A stretch of 64,000 nt of DNA, taken from positions 930,001 through 994,000 of the forward strand of contig NZ_CP180212.1 of the NCBI RefSeq assembly GCF_047553015.1, read 5' to 3'. The DNA is from Carnobacterium_A sp047553015. Lineage in GTDB: Bacteria; Bacillota; Bacilli; Lactobacillales; Carnobacteriaceae. The notes under the pieces are model-generated. The model saw nothing but the letters and a program-made list of their open reading frames with translations, did no database searches and was not told where the DNA came from. Of the stretch, positions 15,074-22,838 are shown one piece after another (the stretch's first letter is position 1; every line of letters begins with the position of its first letter). The position numbers were made by a program, and so were the translations under genes.

Positions 15074-16054
15074 ATGTCAAAAAAATTAATTGGAATTGAT
15101 TTAGGTGGAACAACAGTTAAGTTAGCAATACTAACTGAAACAGGAGAAATACAAAAAAAATGGAGTGTCTTAACAGACATTTCTGAAGAAGGCTCTAAAA
15201 TAGTCCCATCTATTGTAGATTCAATTAATGAACACATTGAGCGTTACAATATGTCGAAAGACGATTTTATTGGAATTGGAATGGGCTCGCCAGGAACAGT
15301 CGATCGAAAAAATGGTACAGTTGTGGGTGCCTATAATTTAAATTGGAAAGCAATGCAGCCAGTCAAAAAATTAATAGAATCAGGTACTGGTATTCCTTTT
15401 GCTATTGACAATGATGCAAACGTAGCCGCTCTTGGTGAGCGCTGGAAGGGTGCAGGAGAGAACGAAGACAATATGGCCTTTTTAACTTTAGGAACTGGCG
15501 TAGGTGGCGGAATCGTAGCAGGAGGTGACTTACTTCATGGAACAGTTGGTGCAGCTGGTGAAGTGGGGCATATAACAGTTGATCCTGAAGGTTATGCCTG
15601 TACTTGCGGGAAAAATGGTTGTCTTGAAACGGTTGCAAGTGCAACGGGAGTCGTCCGTTTGGCACGAGATTTTGCAGATAAATATGCTGGAGAGTCAAAA
15701 TTAAAATTAGCCATTGATGATGGTCAGCTAATAACAGCTAAAGATGTATTTGAATTTGCTAAACAAAATGATGAATTAGCATTAATTGTTGTAGATAAAG
15801 TAGCTTTTTATTTGGGCTTAGCCTGTGGAAACATAGCGAATATATTAAATCCTTCTACAATAGTAATTGGCGGCGGAGTATCTAATGCCGGTCAATTCTT
15901 AATTGATAAAATTCGGAATTATTTTAACACGTTTACCTTTCCAGCAGTTCAAAATAGCTGTGAGATCCGGTTAGCACAGCTAGGAAATGATGCTGGTGTT
16001 ATTGGTGCAAGTTCATTAATAAAAGAAATAGTATCTAAAAAAATGACTCTTTAA
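15074..16054 (+). CDS. glcK: glucokinase, ROK family
   Basis: A 326-aa cytoplasmic enzyme phosphorylating glucose with ATP to glucose 6-phosphate, feeding glycolysis and the zwf product earlier in the window. ATP-binding DLGGTTVK begins at residue 9, and DNDAN with the catalytic Asp is at about 112-116. The ROK zinc signature is present: H166 with C176, C178 and C183 (CTCGKNGCLE). ATG 15074 follows SD GGAGG by 8 nt; ATG 15059 overlaps the SD region. Last gene of the rhomboid-yqgQ-glcK operon. Confidence 0.95.
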   Translation: MSKKLIGIDLGGTTVKLAILTETGEIQKKWSVLTDISEEGSKIVPSIVDSINEHIERYNMSKDDFIGIGMGSPGTVDRKNGTVVGAYNLNWKAMQPVKKLIESGTGIPFAIDNDANVAALGERWKGAGENEDNMAFLTLGTGVGGGIVAGGDLLHGTVGAAGEVGHITVDPEGYACTCGKNGCLETVASATGVVRLARDFADKYAGESKLKLAIDDGQLITAKDVFEFAKQNDELALIVVDKVAFYLGLACGNIANILNPSTIVIGGGVSNAGQFLIDKIRNYFNTFTFPAVQNSCEIRLAQLGNDAGVIGASSLIKEIVSKKMTL

Positions 16055-16082
16055 AAAATGATTTAAAATAAAACTGTATTTA

Positions 16083-16112
16083 AAAAAGTTAGCATTAACT
16101 CTAATTTTTTTG
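16083..16112 (+). terminator. probable terminator after glcK
   Basis: AAAAAGTTAG pairs with CTAATTTTT (one G-T), short loop, T-tail. Confidence 0.65.
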
Positions 16113-16163
16113 GATATGGTTTTATTTTATTAATGGTTAAAACAAGCTAAAGAAAAAAGGCTG

Positions 16164-16172
16164 TGCTATAAT
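16164..16172 (+). promoter_or_regulatory. extended -10 promoter of the YqgU-like lipoprotein gene
   Basis: TG-C-TATAAT about 74 nt before the start codon. Confidence 0.5.
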
Positions 16173-16245
16173 TAAAGAGTATGTGAATAAGGAAAGAGGT
16201 AGGTACCATCCAACTTATTAATAATGGGAAACAAAAGGTGAAAAT

Positions 16246-17340
16246 ATGAAGATAACGATCTCTACTGTGATGAAATCAGCGTTAACATTGTCCTTTTGCG
16301 CCTTTTTTCTAGTTGGTTGCACTAAGGTGTCAACTACTCCTGAAGAAAAAGAAAAAAAACAAGTTCTACATGAACTTCCTCTTGAATATGAAAACTTCAG
16401 AAAAATTATCGGATGGGTATCCAATGAAGAAGTTCTTATTCATGCAGGAGAAGGAAATAAAGATACTTTGTATCTATTTGATTTATTTAGTGGCGAAATG
16501 ACAATTTTATACGAGGTTGATGCAATCATACTGACAGCTGTTATATCTACTGACCAACAAAAAATATTTGTTCAAACGGTTAATGATGAAAATCGAGAGT
16601 TGAAAATAATGAATCTTTTGGGAACAGTTGAACAGCAAACAACTATTAAGACAAATGGCTATCTAAACATAAACTGGAATCCTGTTAATCAAGACAACTT
16701 GTTTATTTCTTATTACAAACAAGAACAAGAAATGATTGTACAAAATTGGGATATCAATACTAATAAAATAACGAATGTAGAGTCCAGTTCACTAACACCT
16801 GTTTGGTATTCAGCAAATCTCTATCTGTATGTAGATAATTTAAATGATTTCTCATTGCAGACTGGCGAATTATATATGGGAGATATTCGTACAAATAAAG
16901 TAACTCCAATTAGAAGCCAGGTAACAAATTTTTATTTAAATAATGATACTTTTATTACATTTTCACCATCTGATTTTAATGAAGATGAGTTGTTACTGAA
17001 TAGGCAGTACCCATTTATGGTGGACAATGGTTTTGTAGCTATTCCAAAAGTCTCAATGAATGATCGTTTAATTTTCCCCTATTTAACCCAATCAAGTAGA
17101 GAACAAGCTATTTATGGAATAACTTCCAAGGAACCGACGCAATTAGAAGTAAATTCAGGACAATTTCAGCTCAGTAAATTTGACTTCAATTCTCAAAAAA
17201 GCGAGTCTATTATCGATTTACCTGATAATGCTCCTATTAGTATCTCAAAAGATGGCAAGTATTGTTTGTATGGTTGGCGTCACGAATATATGATTGATCT
17301 AAAAGAACAAGAGTTGTATCCTTTGATTGAAGCTGAATAA
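16246..17340 (+). CDS. YqgU-like surface lipoprotein, beta-propeller type
   Basis: A 364-aa predicted lipoprotein: charged N-terminus, hydrophobic core and lipobox LVGC with the lipidated Cys at 25. The mature part has repeated beta-strand blocks (LYLFDLFSGEMTILYE, LYMGDIRTNKVTPI, SISKDGKYCLYGW) that suggest a propeller fold. Position after glcK matches Bacillus yqgU, also a lipoprotein of unknown function. SD AAGGTG precedes ATG 16246. It has its own promoter and no obvious partner. Confidence 0.75.
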   Translation: MKITISTVMKSALTLSFCAFFLVGCTKVSTTPEEKEKKQVLHELPLEYENFRKIIGWVSNEEVLIHAGEGNKDTLYLFDLFSGEMTILYEVDAIILTAVISTDQQKIFVQTVNDENRELKIMNLLGTVEQQTTIKTNGYLNINWNPVNQDNLFISYYKQEQEMIVQNWDINTNKITNVESSSLTPVWYSANLYLYVDNLNDFSLQTGELYMGDIRTNKVTPIRSQVTNFYLNNDTFITFSPSDFNEDELLLNRQYPFMVDNGFVAIPKVSMNDRLIFPYLTQSSREQAIYGITSKEPTQLEVNSGQFQLSKFDFNSQKSESIIDLPDNAPISISKDGKYCLYGWRHEYMIDLKEQELYPLIEAE

Positions 17341-17386
17341 TTTTTTAAAATGAATCAACTTAATCTTTTAAAAAAAATACTAGCAA

Positions 17387-17409
17387 TAAACTCTTCTCTT
17401 GTGTACAAT
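17387..17409 (+). promoter_or_regulatory. promoter of the rhodanese-like gene
   Basis: TAGCAA, about 17 nt, then TACAAT (17404-17409), about 38 nt before the TTG start. The -35 is moderate. Confidence 0.4.
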
Positions 17410-17446
17410 TATTCATGTGACTATGAGATGAGAGGGGCACTATGAA

Positions 17447-17842
17447 TTGAATATTAATGTTATATTAAATGCTGTTTTGTTAGTTATTGTGATTGTTTGG
17501 GGTGGTTATGAACTTTTCCAATACTTTAATCGCAAACGTGCATCAGTAGAACTGACTGAAGAAGAATTTAAAAAAGAAATGCGAAGAGTTCAATTAATAG
17601 ATGTACGTGAAAAAAATGATTTTGATGCTGGACATATTCTTGGAGCTAGAAACATTCCTTATTCTTTGTTTAAAACAAGAATGGTTGAAATTAGAAAAGA
17701 TCAACCCGTTTATCTTTATGACTACAATAAGACACTAAGCAGCAGAGCAGCTGTCAGATTGCATAAAGTCGGCTACACGGAATTATACCGACTAAAAGGT
17801 GGTTTCCGTGATTGGACAGGTAAAACTAAAAAACATAAATAA
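17447..17842 (+). CDS. membrane-anchored rhodanese-fold protein without catalytic Cys
   Basis: 131 aa: N-terminal membrane helix (about 5-22) followed by a rhodanese domain (LIDVREKNDFDAGHILGARNIP at its core, LKGGFRDW near its end). It resembles Bacillus YqhL. The active-site loop, normally a Cys followed by an Arg five residues on, reads YDYNKTLSSR: Asp92 stands where Cys is expected and the loop Arg is Leu97. Sulfur transfer is therefore unlikely; a binding or structural role is inferred. TTG start at 17447 with SD GAGGGG. Single gene. Confidence 0.85.
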   Translation: MNINVILNAVLLVIVIVWGGYELFQYFNRKRASVELTEEEFKKEMRRVQLIDVREKNDFDAGHILGARNIPYSLFKTRMVEIRKDQPVYLYDYNKTLSSRAAVRLHKVGYTELYRLKGGFRDWTGKTKKHK

Positions 17843-17844
17843 AT

Positions 17845-17880
17845 AAAAAATCGTCTCTTTTAAAGAGACGGTTTTTTATT
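17845..17880. terminator. bidirectional terminator, rhodanese-like and HTH genes
   Basis: CGTCTCT-TTTA-AAGAGACG stem with A-run and T-run flanks between convergent genes. Confidence 0.88.
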
Positions 17881-17896
17881 TGTTTGGAGAAATAAT

Positions 17897-18127
17897 TTAA
17901 TCTTCATCCTTGATATTATCATCTTCTGGTAATAATTCATTCAAGTAGTGTTGTATTTCTACCTTATAGGCTTCTAATGATTTGAAATATAAATTAAATT
18001 GTTGTTTATTAACTAAAAGGTTCTCACCATCTGATATAGTGCGGATTTGCTTTTCACGAACTAACCGATAAATTTCTGAGATTTCACTATCTAAGTAATC
18101 TGCAGTTTCTTCAAGTGTTAGATACAT
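17897..18127 (-). CDS. small HTH (excisionase/MerR-type) DNA-binding protein
   Basis: 76 aa. The first 50 residues fit an excisionase-type helix-turn-helix: MYLTLEETADYLDSEISEIYRLVREKQI then a short wing (TISDGENLLVNKQQF). A helical, acidic C-terminus follows (LPEDDNIKDED). ATG 18127 has SD GGAGGG 7 nt upstream; the ATG at 18142 lies in that SD. No integrase or phage gene is nearby, so it is more likely a chromosomal regulator than a true excisionase. Target unknown. Confidence 0.7.
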   Translation of the reverse strand: MYLTLEETADYLDSEISEIYRLVREKQIRTISDGENLLVNKQQFNLYFKSLEAYKVEIQHYLNELLPEDDNIKDED

Positions 18128-18360
18128 AGGGTATCCCTCCATTCTTTCTTTACTCCTTTATTTTACGCTATAGTTGAAATAAATACGAGGAAAGGTTTTA
18201 CTATTTTTATCTAGGCATACTGAATTTTCACGCTATTGTGTTACAATAGAAATGTTATCTTTTATCTTATTTTTTATTGATTGAGATTTTTTTAACTTGA
18301 AATAATACATTAACTAGTGGTATAAAAAGAATAAATTTATTTGAAAATAATAAGTAGAGA

Positions 18361-18439
18361 ATGTTTTATAGAGAGGAGAATAGGAGCTGTTTTATTAACT
18401 AATTTTATTAGTAATAGATTAGTTAAACAGCATAAAATT
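18361..18439 (+). other. structured leader of the GDPD-MiaA gene
   Basis: It holds a 13-codon reading frame (ATG 18361, stop 18400-18402), an orphan SD AGGAG (18382-18386) and a perfect 9-bp inverted repeat TTAACTAAT / ATTAGTTAA (18395-18403 and 18418-18426). The ATG at 18440 has no SD directly before it. How translation starts here is unclear. Confidence 0.5.
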
Positions 18440-20110
18440 ATGGAGAAAACCAAAATTATTGCTCATCGTGGAAGTAAAGGAACTCATCCTGAAAATACAC
18501 TGATTGCTTTTGAAGAAGCTATCCGAGTAGGAAGTGATGGTATTGAGTTAGATGTTCATCTGACTAAAGACGGCAAAGTAGTTGTCATACACGATGAAAC
18601 GGTAAACAGAACAAGTGACGGAAAAGGACTAGTTCGAGACTTTACTTTAGAAGAATTGAAGCGACTAGATACGGGTAGCTGGTTCGATTCTATTTATGGA
18701 ATGTGTACTATTCCTACTCTAAAAGAGGTAGTTGATTTATTAAATCGATATTCATTTAAAGGTTTATTAAATGTTGAGTTTAAAACAAATAACTATTCTT
18801 ATCCAGGGATTGAAAAAAAAGTAGTAGAGATACTTTCAAAACAATCGAATTTTTTTTCAATTGTCTTTTCAAGTTTTAACTATCAGACTCTCATCCGATT
18901 AAAAAAAATAGAAAATAAAGCTCAAATTGCTTTACTGTTTAAAGGAACTGGAAAAAATAAAACAGTGTTAGAACAAAATATTCCTATTGAAATGTGGCAT
19001 ACTGATTTAGCATGGTTTAAAAACACTTATTTAACTGAAGAATTCGAGATGCCCATTCGACTGTGGACAATCAACAATGAGGAAGATTTAATCTATTGTT
19101 TTGATAAAAAAGTGGCTGGAATTTTTACAGACTTCCCTGAAAAAGCTCTTACCATTCAACAAGAGAGACAACGAGTTAAGCCTAAAATACTCGTAGTTGT
19201 TGGTCCTACTGCAGTTGGGAAAACTAGTTTAAGTATTGAATTAGCAAAAGAATACAATGGTGAAATTATCAGTGGAGATTCCATGCAAATTTATCAGAAA
19301 TTAGATATTGGAACGGCAAAAGTATCTTTAGCTGAACAAGACGGAATAGTCCATCATTTAATCGATGAAGTTACGGTCACCAATCGCTATTCAGTATCTG
19401 ATTTTCAAAAAAAAGGCAGACAGTTAATTTATGATTGCATAACTAGAGGTAAAACGCCCATTATAGTAGGTGGAACGGGACTTTATATAGAATCTATTCT
19501 ATATGATGTCAGTCTAGGTGGTACCGGAGAAAGTAATTTAGATTTTCGTGCTAAAAAAGAGTCTGAAGCACAAAAACTAGGAGTGCGCTATCTGTGGAAT
19601 GAACTTGAAAAAATAGATCCAGTTTCAGCAAAAGCTATTCATGCAAACAATGTTAGACGCGTGATTCGTGCATTAGAAGTTCATCATACTACTGGAGTTC
19701 TTTTTTCTAATTATCAAGGAGAGCGCGAAGAAAAAGAATTGTTATTTGATGTGAAAATAATTGGTTTGACCACTGATCGTTCTATTTTATATGAACGAAT
19801 CAATCAACGTGTTTATAAAATGATGGAACAAGGGCTTGAATCAGAGGCAAGATGGCTGTATAACCAAAATATAAAAGACTCGCAGGCAATGCGAGGAATA
19901 GGTTATAAAGAATGGATTCCATATTTTGAAAACGAAGGTACAATTGAAAATGTGATTACTGAAATCCAACAAAATTCGAGAAGATACGCTAAAAGACAAT
20001 TGACTTGGTTCAAAAATCGCACAAAAAATGTCAGTTGGTGGGATTTAGTAGATGAACCAGAATCAAAAGAGAAATTGAAACAAGAGATTAAGTGTTTTTT
20101 GAGTATTTAG
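18440..20110 (+). CDS. miaA: fused glycerophosphodiester phosphodiesterase and tRNA dimethylallyltransferase (MiaA)
   Basis: One open frame encodes two enzymes. Residues 1-240: GDPD domain with H9 (IIAHRG), PENT at 17-20, E36 and D38 (GIELDVH), and H51 (VIHDE), a fold that hydrolyses glycerophosphodiesters to glycerol 3-phosphate. Residues from about 248 to 556: complete MiaA with P-loop GPTAVGKT 255-262, GDSMQIYQKLDIGTAK, VGGTGLY, NVRRVIRALEV and RGIGYKEW, which prenylates A37 of tRNAs reading UNN codons. The linker IQQERQRVKP has no stop. The frame could extend to TTG 18341, also without SD. Upstream of hflX, as miaA usually is. Confidence 0.88.
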   Translation: MEKTKIIAHRGSKGTHPENTLIAFEEAIRVGSDGIELDVHLTKDGKVVVIHDETVNRTSDGKGLVRDFTLEELKRLDTGSWFDSIYGMCTIPTLKEVVDLLNRYSFKGLLNVEFKTNNYSYPGIEKKVVEILSKQSNFFSIVFSSFNYQTLIRLKKIENKAQIALLFKGTGKNKTVLEQNIPIEMWHTDLAWFKNTYLTEEFEMPIRLWTINNEEDLIYCFDKKVAGIFTDFPEKALTIQQERQRVKPKILVVVGPTAVGKTSLSIELAKEYNGEIISGDSMQIYQKLDIGTAKVSLAEQDGIVHHLIDEVTVTNRYSVSDFQKKGRQLIYDCITRGKTPIIVGGTGLYIESILYDVSLGGTGESNLDFRAKKESEAQKLGVRYLWNELEKIDPVSAKAIHANNVRRVIRALEVHHTTGVLFSNYQGEREEKELLFDVKIIGLTTDRSILYERINQRVYKMMEQGLESEARWLYNQNIKDSQAMRGIGYKEWIPYFENEGTIENVITEIQQNSRRYAKRQLTWFKNRTKNVSWWDLVDEPESKEKLKQEIKCFLSI

Positions 20111-20137
20111 TTTTAATAGGAAAGGCAGGTTGGAGAG

Positions 20138-21385
20138 ATGGAAACAAAAAAAGAGCAAGAAAAAGTTGTCTTAGTCGGAGTTCAAACGAGAGAAACAGAT
20201 TCTGACTTCAATTATTCCCTAAATGAGCTGGCTCAATTAACCGAAACAGCTTTAGGTACAGTTGTTGGAGTGTTAACACAAAAAAGAGAGCGCGTAGACT
20301 CTCGTACATTTTTGGGTAAAGGAAAGTTAGAAGAGTTGGTTCATCTGGTCGAAGAAACAGAAGCTGATGTAGTGATTTTTAATCAAGCGTTAACTCCTGG
20401 TCAAACTAGGAATATTCAAGAGTCCATTGATGTAAAGATTATTGATCGAATTCAGTTAATTTTAGACATTTTTGCTATGCGTGCCAAGAGTAAAGAAGGA
20501 AAATTACAAGTGGAGTTAGCTCAGCTTCAATATATGTTGCCACGTTTAGCTGGACAAGGAATAAATTTATCTCGCTTAGGTGGAGGTATTGGGACAAGAG
20601 GTCCTGGTGAAACAAAACTAGAAACAGATCGTCGTCATATTCGTGACCAAGTCAATGATATTAAAAAAACGTTAAAAGAAACTGGGAAGCACCGCGATAG
20701 AAGTCGAACACAACGTAAAGAAAGTGGCGTGTTTCAGATTGGGTTGATTGGGTATACTAATGCAGGAAAATCTACCTTATTAAATGCTCTAACTCAAGCA
20801 GATACGCATGAAGAAGACCAATTATTCGCCACTTTAGATCCTTTAACAAGGAAGCTAGTACTACCAACCGGTACTAAGGTAACACTAACCGATACTGTTG
20901 GATTTATTCAGGATTTACCGACCGAACTAATAGAAGCTTTTCAATCAACCCTGGAAGAAACGCGTACTGTTGATTTATTGTTACATGTCGTCGATTCTTC
21001 AGCTGAAAATATGGTTGGACATGAAAAAACAGTTGTAAAATTATTAAAAGACTTAGATATGGATCATATTCCATTTTTAACCGTCTACAATAAAAAAGAC
21101 TTAGCTGATTCATCTTTTTCACCAGGATTATTTCCAAATATAGTGATGTCGGCTAAAAATAAGGCTGATGTAGCTAATTTACTAGATGAGATTGTAAATA
21201 GGATGAAAACGATTATGATTGATTATCAGATGACTATTAACGTTTCTGAAGGACATCTATTAATTCGTTTGAAACAAGAAACAATTGTACTATCAGAAGA
21301 ATATATAGAAGAAGACAATCATTATCTCGTTAAAGGATACATGAAAAAGGATTCGAAATGGAATGGAGAGAATCAATTAAAATGA
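20138..21385 (+). CDS. hflX: ribosome-associated GTPase HflX
   Basis: A 415-aa GTPase that splits or rescues stalled ribosomes under stress. N-terminal HflX domain, the glycine-rich linker (LSRLGGGIGTRGPGETKLE), then the G domain: GYTNAGKST (P-loop), DTVGFIQDLP (G3) and NKKD (G4). Normal length. It follows miaA by 27 nt with its own SD, a widely conserved miaA-hflX pairing, and its stop overlaps the next start (ATGA), so the three genes are probably one operon. Confidence 0.95.
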   Translation: METKKEQEKVVLVGVQTRETDSDFNYSLNELAQLTETALGTVVGVLTQKRERVDSRTFLGKGKLEELVHLVEETEADVVIFNQALTPGQTRNIQESIDVKIIDRIQLILDIFAMRAKSKEGKLQVELAQLQYMLPRLAGQGINLSRLGGGIGTRGPGETKLETDRRHIRDQVNDIKKTLKETGKHRDRSRTQRKESGVFQIGLIGYTNAGKSTLLNALTQADTHEEDQLFATLDPLTRKLVLPTGTKVTLTDTVGFIQDLPTELIEAFQSTLEETRTVDLLLHVVDSSAENMVGHEKTVVKLLKDLDMDHIPFLTVYNKKDLADSSFSPGLFPNIVMSAKNKADVANLLDEIVNRMKTIMIDYQMTINVSEGHLLIRLKQETIVLSEEYIEEDNHYLVKGYMKKDSKWNGENQLK

Positions 21386-22632
21386 GTTGGAATAGCGAGT
21401 ATGATACAGCATTAAATGATCGAATAAAAAGTGTGGAAGAAATGATTAAGCCTGTTCACGAACAGATACATGAAAATGCTTTAGCTAATCAGTTTAAAGT
21501 ATTATCTAGTTTTAGAGATAAAAAAGTAACCGAACAAAATTTCAATCCTTCAACAGGCTATGGCTACGATGATTATGGTCGAGATATTTTAGAAGAAGTT
21601 TACGCAGACGTATTCAAAGCAGAAGCAGGACTTGTTCGACCACAAATAATTTCTGGTACACACGCAATAGCAACAGCCTTATTTGGTATTATGCGTCCGG
21701 GTGATGACTTATTGTATATTACAGGAACACCCTATGATACTTTGTTAGAAATTGTTGGTGTGACTGGAAAAGGGATTGGCTCTTTTAAAGAATACCAAAT
21801 GGGATACGACTATGTTGAACTTTTAGAAGATGGGAGTGTTGATTTAAAACGAGTAAGAGATAAAATGACTGCAACAACCAAAGTTATAGCTATCCAACGC
21901 TCACGTGGATATGCAGATCGCCCATCCTTTACAATCGAAAAAATTGAAGAAATGATTCAGTTCGTTAAATCTGTTGATCCATCAGTCATTGTTTTTGTTG
22001 ATAATTGTTACGGTGAATTTGTTGAACAAAAAGAACCAATAGAAGTAGGAGCCGATTTAATGGCTGGTTCATTAATTAAAAATCCAGGTGGAGGATTAGC
22101 CAAAACAGGAGGATATATTGTTGGTAAGTTAGATTTAATTGAAGCATGTGCTTATAGATTAACTTCTCCTGGAATTGGTCGTGAAGCAGGTGCATCATTA
22201 TATAGCTTACAAGAGATGTATCAAGGCTTTTTTATGGCTCCTCATGCTGTTGGTGAAGCTTTAAAAGGAGCTGTTTATACAGCTGCACTTTTAGAGTCAT
22301 GTGGGATAGAAAGTTCCCCTAAATGGAATGATGAACGGACAGATTTAATTCAAATGATTTCGTTGAATGATAAAGAACGGATGATTCAGTTTGCACAAAC
22401 CATCCAAAAATATTCTCCGATAAATGCTCACGTAACGCCAGTTGGTGCGTATATGCCCGGTTATGAGGATGATGTAATCATGGCTGCAGGAACATTTATT
22501 CAAGGTTCCAGTATTGAATTAACGGCAGATGGTCCCATTCGTCCACCTTATACATTATACGTTCAAGGTGGATTGACTTACGAACATGTTAAATTAGCTG
22601 TTAGTTCAGCAGTTTCAGAATTATTTTTTTAA
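21382..22632 (+). CDS. ynbB: YnbB family PLP-dependent protein (methionine gamma-lyase-like)
   Basis: A 416-aa protein of the Cys/Met metabolism PLP-enzyme superfamily, often called aluminium resistance protein or methionine gamma-lyase family. PLP signs: VDNCYGEF (Asp for pyridine N) and GSLIKNPGGGLAKTGGYIVG with the likely Schiff-base Lys. Its reaction is not established. ATG 21382 overlaps the hflX stop (ATGA); the frame's ATG at 21358 lies inside hflX and adds eight atypical residues. hflX-ynbB-gln order matches Bacillus. Confidence 0.9.
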   Translation: MSWNSEYDTALNDRIKSVEEMIKPVHEQIHENALANQFKVLSSFRDKKVTEQNFNPSTGYGYDDYGRDILEEVYADVFKAEAGLVRPQIISGTHAIATALFGIMRPGDDLLYITGTPYDTLLEIVGVTGKGIGSFKEYQMGYDYVELLEDGSVDLKRVRDKMTATTKVIAIQRSRGYADRPSFTIEKIEEMIQFVKSVDPSVIVFVDNCYGEFVEQKEPIEVGADLMAGSLIKNPGGGLAKTGGYIVGKLDLIEACAYRLTSPGIGREAGASLYSLQEMYQGFFMAPHAVGEALKGAVYTAALLESCGIESSPKWNDERTDLIQMISLNDKERMIQFAQTIQKYSPINAHVTPVGAYMPGYEDDVIMAAGTFIQGSSIELTADGPIRPPYTLYVQGGLTYEHVKLAVSSAVSELFF

Positions 22633-22649
22633 AAAATTAAATAGTAGAA

Positions 22650-22706
22650 ATAAAATACGCACACGGGTGACTAATTTTTAGTTATTCGTGTGTATTTTAT
22701 TTTTTT
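22650..22706 (+). terminator. terminator of the miaA-hflX-ynbB operon
   Basis: ATAAAATACGCACACG pairs with CGTGTGTATTTTAT (single bulge) around an AT-rich loop, ending in a seven-T run. Confidence 0.85.
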
Positions 22707-22730
22707 CCTTACTTAGCTATAGTTAAAAAA

Positions 22731-22784
22731 CTAACATGTACATGTTAGCAAAATTTTGACATTCTTTTTGAGCCTTGTTACAGT
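22731..22784 (+). promoter_or_regulatory. glnA promoter with upstream palindrome
   Basis: TTGACA (22756-22761), 17-nt spacer, TACAGT (22779-22784). A perfect 18-bp palindrome, CTAACATGTACATGTTAG (22731-22748), ends 7 nt before the -35. TGTTA and TGACA half-sites around the -35 resemble a GlnR box but are 9 nt apart instead of 7. Confidence 0.7.
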
Positions 22785-22838
22785 AGTAAACGAAGAAAAT
22801 AAAAAAAGTTGCACGATGAAAGGGCGAATTTTTAAATT

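Noticed and set aside
15402..15698. 98-codon minus-strand frame inside glcK
   Set aside because: Shadow of a Gly/Ala-rich coding region; His/Leu/Gln-rich product with no SD.
17897..18127. Small HTH protein as a sign of a prophage or integrative element
   Set aside because: It resembles excisionases in fold only; no integrase, att-like repeats, tRNA or phage genes are nearby.
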